Origin: UMGS1649 sp045652705
Lineage (GTDB): Bacteria > Bacillota > Clostridia > TANB77 > CAG-465
NCBI GenBank assembly: GCA_045652705.1
Contig: JAZRUV010000029.1
Span: 1 to 64,000 of the forward strand
DNA length: 64,000 bases
Reading direction: 5' to 3'
Shown here: positions 59,924-64,000 of the stretch, piece by piece
Layout of the letters: each line of letters begins with the position of its first letter
Numbering within the stretch: position 1 is the stretch's first letter
Notes under the pieces: model-generated
What the model saw: the letters and a program-made list of their open reading frames with translations, nothing else
The model's database searches: none
What the model was told of the DNA's origin: nothing
Position numbers and translations under genes: made by a program

Positions 59924-60421
59924 ATGGATTTTAAAGATAAAGTAAAAGATGTATGGGAAAAGGCAGGAGATGTTGCTGAAAAAACATATAAGACGGTAGC
60001 AGATAAATCTAATAGACTAGTAGAAGAAGCAAAGCTTAAAATAAAAGTAAGTGATACAGAAGCAGAAATTACAGGTATGCTTCAAGATATTGGAATTAAA
60101 GTTTATGAAAAATACAAAAGTGGAGCAGCTCTTGAAAAAGAACTTGCTAAAGATTGCAAAGCTATAGAAAAGTTATATAAAGATATAGAAAAAATGGATA
60201 TAAAATCTTTATACCTTAAAGATTTAAGAGTATGTGAAGCATGTGGTGAAACAATAGGAATAGAAAATAAATTCTGTCCAACTTGTGGGGCTAAACAAAA
60301 GAAAGTAAGAATACCTGAAGAAAAGAAAGAAGAAGTATTAACAGAGAAAGTATGCCCGGAATGTGCAACTGTTCACGGAACAGAAGTAAACTTCTGCACA
60401 AAATGCGGACACAAATTTTAA
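59924..60421 (+). CDS. double zinc-ribbon protein
   Basis: A 165-residue protein: a helical, amphipathic first half (DKVKDVWEKAGDVAEKTYKT) followed by two zinc ribbons, CEACGET..FCPTCG (about 103-122) and CPECATV..FCTKCG (about 144-162). Similar to small zinc-ribbon proteins of Firmicutes; role unknown. The ATG at 59924 follows GTGGAGG. It is 12 bases upstream of ftsY. Confidence 0.78.
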   Translation: MDFKDKVKDVWEKAGDVAEKTYKTVADKSNRLVEEAKLKIKVSDTEAEITGMLQDIGIKVYEKYKSGAALEKELAKDCKAIEKLYKDIEKMDIKSLYLKDLRVCEACGETIGIENKFCPTCGAKQKKVRIPEEKKEEVLTEKVCPECATVHGTEVNFCTKCGHKF

Positions 60422-60433
60422 TAGGAGATATAC

Positions 60434-61324
60434 ATGATATTTTCAAAAATAAAAGAAGCATTTACAAATAAGTTCAATGAAATATTTAGGTCTAATGAAG
60501 AAATAGAAGATATTCTAGATGAGATAGAGGAGCTCCTAATATTATCTGATGTAGGAATGAAAACTACGTCAGATATTTGTGCTTCCTTAAGAAAAAGACT
60601 GAAGGCCGAGCAAGATACTTCAAAAGAAAATGTAATTAGACTCTTAAAACAAGAAATGGTAGAAATTTTAACTGTAGATGATAGCAATGAGCAAGATGAA
60701 AATGAAAGTTACAAAGACAAACATGTAATACTAGTTGTTGGAGTAAATGGAGTTGGTAAGACAACATCAATTGCAAAACTTTCTAACATATATAAAAAAG
60801 AGGGAAGTAAGGTGCTTCTAGCAGCTGGTGATACATTTAGGGCTGGTGCAAGAGAGCAGTTAGAACTTTGGGCTGAGGTTGCAGGTGTTGAATGTGTGTC
60901 AGGTAAGGATGGACAGGATCCATCATCAGTAATATTTGATGCATCTAAAAAGTTTGCAAGGGAAGATTACAATACTCTTATATGTGATACGGCTGGACGT
61001 TTGCATAATAAGAAAAACTTGATGGATGAGATAGAAAAAATAAAAAGAACTGTAGATAAAAACTTACCTAATATACATGTAGAAGTGTTAATGGTAATAG
61101 ATGCTACAACTGGCCAAAATGCCGTAGAACAAGCTAAAGCTTTCTACGATAGAACAAGTGTAGACGGAATAATTCTAACGAAACTTGATTCTAGTGCAAA
61201 AGGTGGAGTTGTATTTGGAATAATAAACGAATTAAATATACCAATAAAATATATTGGTATAGGGGAAAAGATAGATGATATAAAAGAATTTAATGCCAAA
61301 GATTTTGTAGATTCTATAATATAA
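60434..61324 (+). CDS. ftsY: signal recognition particle receptor FtsY
   Basis: A 296-residue SRP receptor: short N domain and G domain with GVNGVGKTTSIAKLS, GDTFRAGAREQL, CDTAGRLHNKKNLMDE, TKLDSSAKGGVVFGI. No acidic A domain, as in many Gram-positives. It docks Ffh (22103) at the membrane. Ribosome site AGGAGAT. Confidence 0.97.
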   Translation: MIFSKIKEAFTNKFNEIFRSNEEIEDILDEIEELLILSDVGMKTTSDICASLRKRLKAEQDTSKENVIRLLKQEMVEILTVDDSNEQDENESYKDKHVILVVGVNGVGKTTSIAKLSNIYKKEGSKVLLAAGDTFRAGAREQLELWAEVAGVECVSGKDGQDPSSVIFDASKKFAREDYNTLICDTAGRLHNKKNLMDEIEKIKRTVDKNLPNIHVEVLMVIDATTGQNAVEQAKAFYDRTSVDGIILTKLDSSAKGGVVFGIINELNIPIKYIGIGEKIDDIKEFNAKDFVDSII

Positions 61325-61336
61325 GGAGGATAATTC

Positions 61337-62065
61337 ATGCGAATAATACTTATGAGGCACGGTTATTGTAAAGGGTTAAAAGAAGGTATAATAAATGGTT
61401 GGAGAGATTTGCCTTTAACACCTAAAGGAAGACAAGAACCAATAATCGCTGCACAAAGCATAGTAAAACTTTTAGGACAAGTGAAAATACATAAAGCATA
61501 TTCTTCATATATGTCTAGAACTTATGATACAGCCGCTATATTTAGTGAAGTGTTAAAGTTTAAAGGTAAGATTAAACAAGATTTAAGACTTAATGAAAGA
61601 CATTATGGAATGTTCCAAGGAATGAAAAAAGAAGATGCAAGAGCTTTTAAAGAGTTTAATTCGTTATCAGATAGTGATAAAAGACTAGATAATAAACTTG
61701 TTCCTGAAAATAGTGTAAGACGTGCAGCTACATTAAATGAATATTCCGAAAAACTAAAAAAACCAGTTAAAAAAATAGAAAGTATTATTCCATTTTCTGA
61801 ATCTATATTAGATGTAGAAAAAAGAACGAGTGAGTTCATAGAGGAACAAATTTTAATCCCTGAAAATCAAAATAAAACAATTTTAATTGTAACTCATGCA
61901 AGTACAGCAAAACTTATGGTTAAGAAGTTTGAAAATTTAACATATAAGCAAACGTCAAAATTAAGATTCGCTACTTGTGCTATGAAAACTTATGATATGA
62001 GATATAAGGATAATAACTATGAAATAGTAAGCGAATATAACATAAACAAAGAGTGGGAAGGTTAA
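61337..62065 (+). CDS. histidine phosphatase superfamily protein
   Basis: A 242-residue protein with LMRHGYCKG (the RHG catalytic motif; residue 7-9), a typical SSYMSRTYDTA block, and the second histidine in VTHASTAKLM. Substrate unknown; relatives act on phosphoglycerate, cobalamin precursors or other phosphates. An AAGGAGG site precedes it. Confidence 0.88.
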   Translation: MRIILMRHGYCKGLKEGIINGWRDLPLTPKGRQEPIIAAQSIVKLLGQVKIHKAYSSYMSRTYDTAAIFSEVLKFKGKIKQDLRLNERHYGMFQGMKKEDARAFKEFNSLSDSDKRLDNKLVPENSVRRAATLNEYSEKLKKPVKKIESIIPFSESILDVEKRTSEFIEEQILIPENQNKTILIVTHASTAKLMVKKFENLTYKQTSKLRFATCAMKTYDMRYKDNNYEIVSEYNINKEWEG

Positions 62066-62070
62066 TTGAA

Positions 62071-62616
62071 ATGGGAAGTATTAGTGTATTTACAGGTCCT
62101 ATGAAATGTGGGAAAACAAAAAGAGCCATAGAAGTTGCTACAATACAAAAGATACGTGGTAAAGATATTAAAGTTTTCAAGCCAGAGATAGATGATAGAT
62201 TCTCTACTAACAAATTAGTTACAAGAGCGGGGCATGAGATAGACACATATAATATTTCTAAAATAGAGGATATAGAAAAGTATGATGCAGATGTATATGT
62301 AATAGATGAATTTCAGTTTTTAGATGGTGATTTAGATACAATTAATCGTCTTGCTAATAAGGATAAAAAAATATACATATCTGGGCTTAACTTAACATCA
62401 GACAGAAAACCATTTGGAAAAATGGGAGAAGTTATGTGTATGGCTGACAGAATAGAGCTTATGACATCAGTTTGTGAAGTTTGCAAATGTGAAGAAGCTA
62501 TATACACCTATTATAGTGGACAAAAACAAGGAGACATTTTAGTGGGTGAGACTGGTTATATGCCAGTTTGTAGGACATGCTACGAACACCTTAATGCAAA
62601 CAATAATATATTTTGA
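62071..62616 (+). CDS. tdk: thymidine kinase
   Basis: A 181-residue type II thymidine kinase: P loop TGPMKCGKTKRA, VIDEFQFLDGD (catalytic Glu region), SGLNLTSDRKPFGKM, and the zinc cysteines CEVCKC and CRTC. It phosphorylates thymidine for salvage. The P loop usually reads GPMFSGKT; here GPMKCGKT. The GTG at 62053 is in frame but overlaps the phosphatase end; the ATG at 62071 follows GGAAGG. Confidence 0.92.
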   Translation: MGSISVFTGPMKCGKTKRAIEVATIQKIRGKDIKVFKPEIDDRFSTNKLVTRAGHEIDTYNISKIEDIEKYDADVYVIDEFQFLDGDLDTINRLANKDKKIYISGLNLTSDRKPFGKMGEVMCMADRIELMTSVCEVCKCEEAIYTYYSGQKQGDILVGETGYMPVCRTCYEHLNANNNIF

Positions 62617-62618
62617 TA

Positions 62619-62650
62619 TAAAGCTAGGAAATGCCTAGCTTTATTTTTTC
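62619..62650. terminator. terminator of tdk overlapping the RHH gene end
   Basis: AAAGCTAGG pairs with CCTAGCTTT, followed by ATTTTTTC. The minus-strand RHH gene ends inside the stem (its stop at 62624-62626). Confidence 0.85.
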
Positions 62651-62839
62651 TTCTTCTAAACAATTTTTATCTCGTTCATCTAAATTGTCTAGAGCAAATT
62701 CAATTAGGGTAGTAACTACTTTGTTAAATGACAAGTTTTTTATATTCGCTAGAGTTTGTACTTCGTCTACTAAATCTTCAGGTAGCCTTAAAGTTTTGCT
62801 AATTCCACTGTGGTTTTCAGGTATTTTTAATTTATTCAT
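62624..62839 (-). CDS. ribbon-helix-helix-type small DNA-binding protein
   Basis: A 71-residue protein: SKTLRLPEDLVDEVQTLANI (strand-helix) and NLSFNKVVTTLIEFAL (second helix) fit an Arc/CopG ribbon-helix-helix fold. The ATG at 62839 is spaced 9 bases from AGGAGG; 62845 is an alternative. It is divergent from the pilin-like gene at 63022 and may regulate it (inference). Confidence 0.78.
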   Translation of the reverse strand: MNKLKIPENHSGISKTLRLPEDLVDEVQTLANIKNLSFNKVVTTLIEFALDNLDERDKNCLEEEKIKLGIS

Positions 62840-62925
62840 TTTCATACTCCTCCTAGCACTTATTTTATAATATAAAACAAAATAAATATGCACCCAAAAA
62901 CAATGTCAAAAATGCTTGCAAAAAC

Positions 62926-62954
62926 AAAAAATATATTGTAATATATTTTTGTAA
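62926..62954. repeat. inverted repeat between RHH and surface-protein genes
   Basis: ACAAAAAATATATT and AATATATTTTTGT flank GT in the divergent intergenic region. It could be an operator or part of promoters for both genes. Confidence 0.5.
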
Positions 62955-63021
62955 TAAGTTAAAGTAAGGGCATAAATACTTTAACAAGGTAGCAAAATAA
63001 TTGTATTAGGAGGAAAAACAG

Positions 63022-64000
63022 ATGATAAAACAACAAAAAAACAAACAAGGTGTATCGCTAATAGTACTAGTAATAACAATAATAGTAATGATAATATTAG
63101 CAGGAACAATTATTCTATCTTTAAATAATAGTGGAATAATAGAAAAGGCCAAAAACGCAGTAGATGAAACGAACTTAAAAGAAGTTCAAACACTTGCGTC
63201 ATTAAAGTGGGCAGAAGCATTTGTGGATGGGAATATAACACAAGAGCAATTAGAAGAGGAAGTATTAAAAAGATTAAATGATGAAAATGTAGACTTAACA
63301 CCATATGAAATAACAGTAACAGAAGATGGTGTAAAGGTGGCGTTAAGAGCGCCTATTCCCGAAATATGGAAAGCAAATGTAATAGCTATAGTAGACACAG
63401 TACCAATACCAAAAGGATTTGTAGCATCATCAGTAGCAGGAGAGAACACAAAAAATGGTGGCCTTGTAATATATGAAGGAACAACACCAGTTACAGCTGC
63501 AAATGTAGAAGATGCAAAAAGAACAAGAAATCAATATGTATGGGTGCCAGTAGAAGATTTTAGCAAGTTTGTAAGACAAGATTTTTATAATTTAAATACT
63601 ATATCTAACACATTAGGAACAGGTAATTGGGAAGTAGTATTGGATACTACAACAAATATGCCACTTGCAACACAAGACGAAAATTATGTGACAAGTACAA
63701 CATTAGCAGAAGTACAAGCAATGTATGAAAGTGTAAAGGAATATAAAGGCTTTTATATAGCACGTTATGAAGCAGGAATAGATACACAAGGAACAAGCGA
63801 GACTACTTTAGTAAAAGGTTCAAATGTATATTCGATGATGGGAAAAATACCATATGAAATACCATGGACAAAAAATGATAAGATGAATGAAGATACAGGT
63901 GGAGCAGTAGAGGTGGCAAGGAGTATGTATCCTGTAACAAATACTAATTATGGAGTAGTATCAACATTAACATATGGGGTGCAGTGGGATAGAACGTTAG
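63022..64000 (+). CDS. pilin-like surface protein with a SUMF1-like region, truncated by the window end
   Basis: An incomplete gene, open to the window end (326 codons seen). The N-terminus (KNKQGVSLIVLVITIIVMII, about 6-25) is prepilin-like, with Val after Gly but no Glu at mature position 5. NNSGIIEKAKNAVDETNLKE to about residue 110 matches the 113-residue protein at 20712. Later blocks YVWVPVEDFSKFVRQ and YKGFYIARYEAGI resemble formylglycine-generating-enzyme-like (SUMF1) domains of clostridial surface proteins. The middle and end are Thr-rich and not fully read. Ribosome site AGGAGG. Confidence 0.75.
   Translation, partial: MIKQQKNKQGVSLIVLVITIIVMIILAGTIILSLNNSGIIEKAKNAVDETNLKEVQTLASLKWAEAFVDGNITQEQLEEEVLKRLNDENVDLTPYEITVTEDGVKVALRAPIPEIWKANVIAIVDTVPIPKGFVASSVAGENTKNGGLVIYEGTTPVTAANVEDAKRTRNQYVWVPVEDFSKFVRQDFYNLNTISNTLGTGNWEVVLDTTTNMPLATQDENYVTSTTLAEVQAMYESVKEYKGFYIARYEAGIDTQGTSETTLVKGSNVYSMMGKIPYEIPWTKNDKMNEDTGGAVEVARSMYPVTNTNYGVVSTLTYGVQWDRTL

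Overview
The window reads as one stretch of chromosome from a low-GC, endospore-forming member of the Clostridia, most likely an uncultured gut or rumen lineage (inference). DNA is strongly AT-rich, ribosome binding sites are strong AGGAGG types, and most promoters have a sigma-A -35/-10 pair at 17 bp spacing. Sporulation and germination genes are present: spoVB-like flippase, spoIVB, spoIIID, sleB-ypeB and a spoIIIE/ftsK translocase. Core genes carry the bacterial housekeeping set pnp, uppS, recG, ylxM-ffh-rpsP-khpA-rimM-trmD-rplS, rsmD, dapA, murC, pcrA, ddl, murF, ftsY and tdk.

Layout. 1-7.3 kb: GNAT acetyltransferase, tRNA-Leu(UAG), a possibly leaderless ADP-ribosyltransferase-like protein, a zinc-binding orphan, a lipid flippase, a Zn/Cd P-type ATPase and a two-gene operon of tiny proteins. 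7.3-17.5 kb: a structured RNA, pnp with a long leader hairpin, a P-loop/Asp23 fusion, trmL, uppS-metallophosphoesterase, an unusual Clp-type AAA+ plus FtsH-type (M41) protease fusion, and recG. 17.5-25.6 kb: a Phd/RelE-type toxin-antitoxin pair, spoIVB, a Cys-rich tandem paralogue pair, a pilin-like protein, mtnN, and the SRP/ribosome operon. 25.6-30.3 kb: an accessory island with BRO/ORF6N/DinD phage-antirepressor-like genes, a gene remnant, repeated palindromes, and three tandem homologous noncoding RNAs of about 380-530 nt, each with its own promoter and terminator. 30.3-42.4 kb: MBOAT/DHHW acylation pair, a Cu/Zn SOD, rsmD, ftsK, a beta-CASP hydrolase, a CNNM-type membrane protein, a candidate type I toxin-antitoxin, and DUF421/DUF4363 genes. 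42.4-54.2 kb: dapA, small membrane proteins (one behind an apparent attenuator), murC, a TPR protein, tRNA-Leu(CAA), orphan membrane genes, fucO-like dehydrogenase, tspO, sleB-ypeB, patatin and spoIIID. 54.2-64 kb: DUF6873, pcrA, ddl-murF, zinc-ribbon protein, ftsY, phosphatase, tdk, an RHH regulator and a truncated pilin-like/SUMF1-like surface protein.

How it works together. Housekeeping operons cover ribosome maturation, SRP targeting and peptidoglycan precursor synthesis (uppS, dapA, murC, ddl, murF). Between them sit single-gene units with their own promoter and terminator and somewhat higher GC that encode orphan proteins. The strongest candidates for undescribed biology are the Clp-AAA/M41 fusion protease (13244-15253) and the family of four related structured RNAs (7379-7655 and the tandem trio 28777-30313), whose 3' core is conserved while the 5' domain diverges. 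Family names come from reading the translated sequence only; no database search was run.
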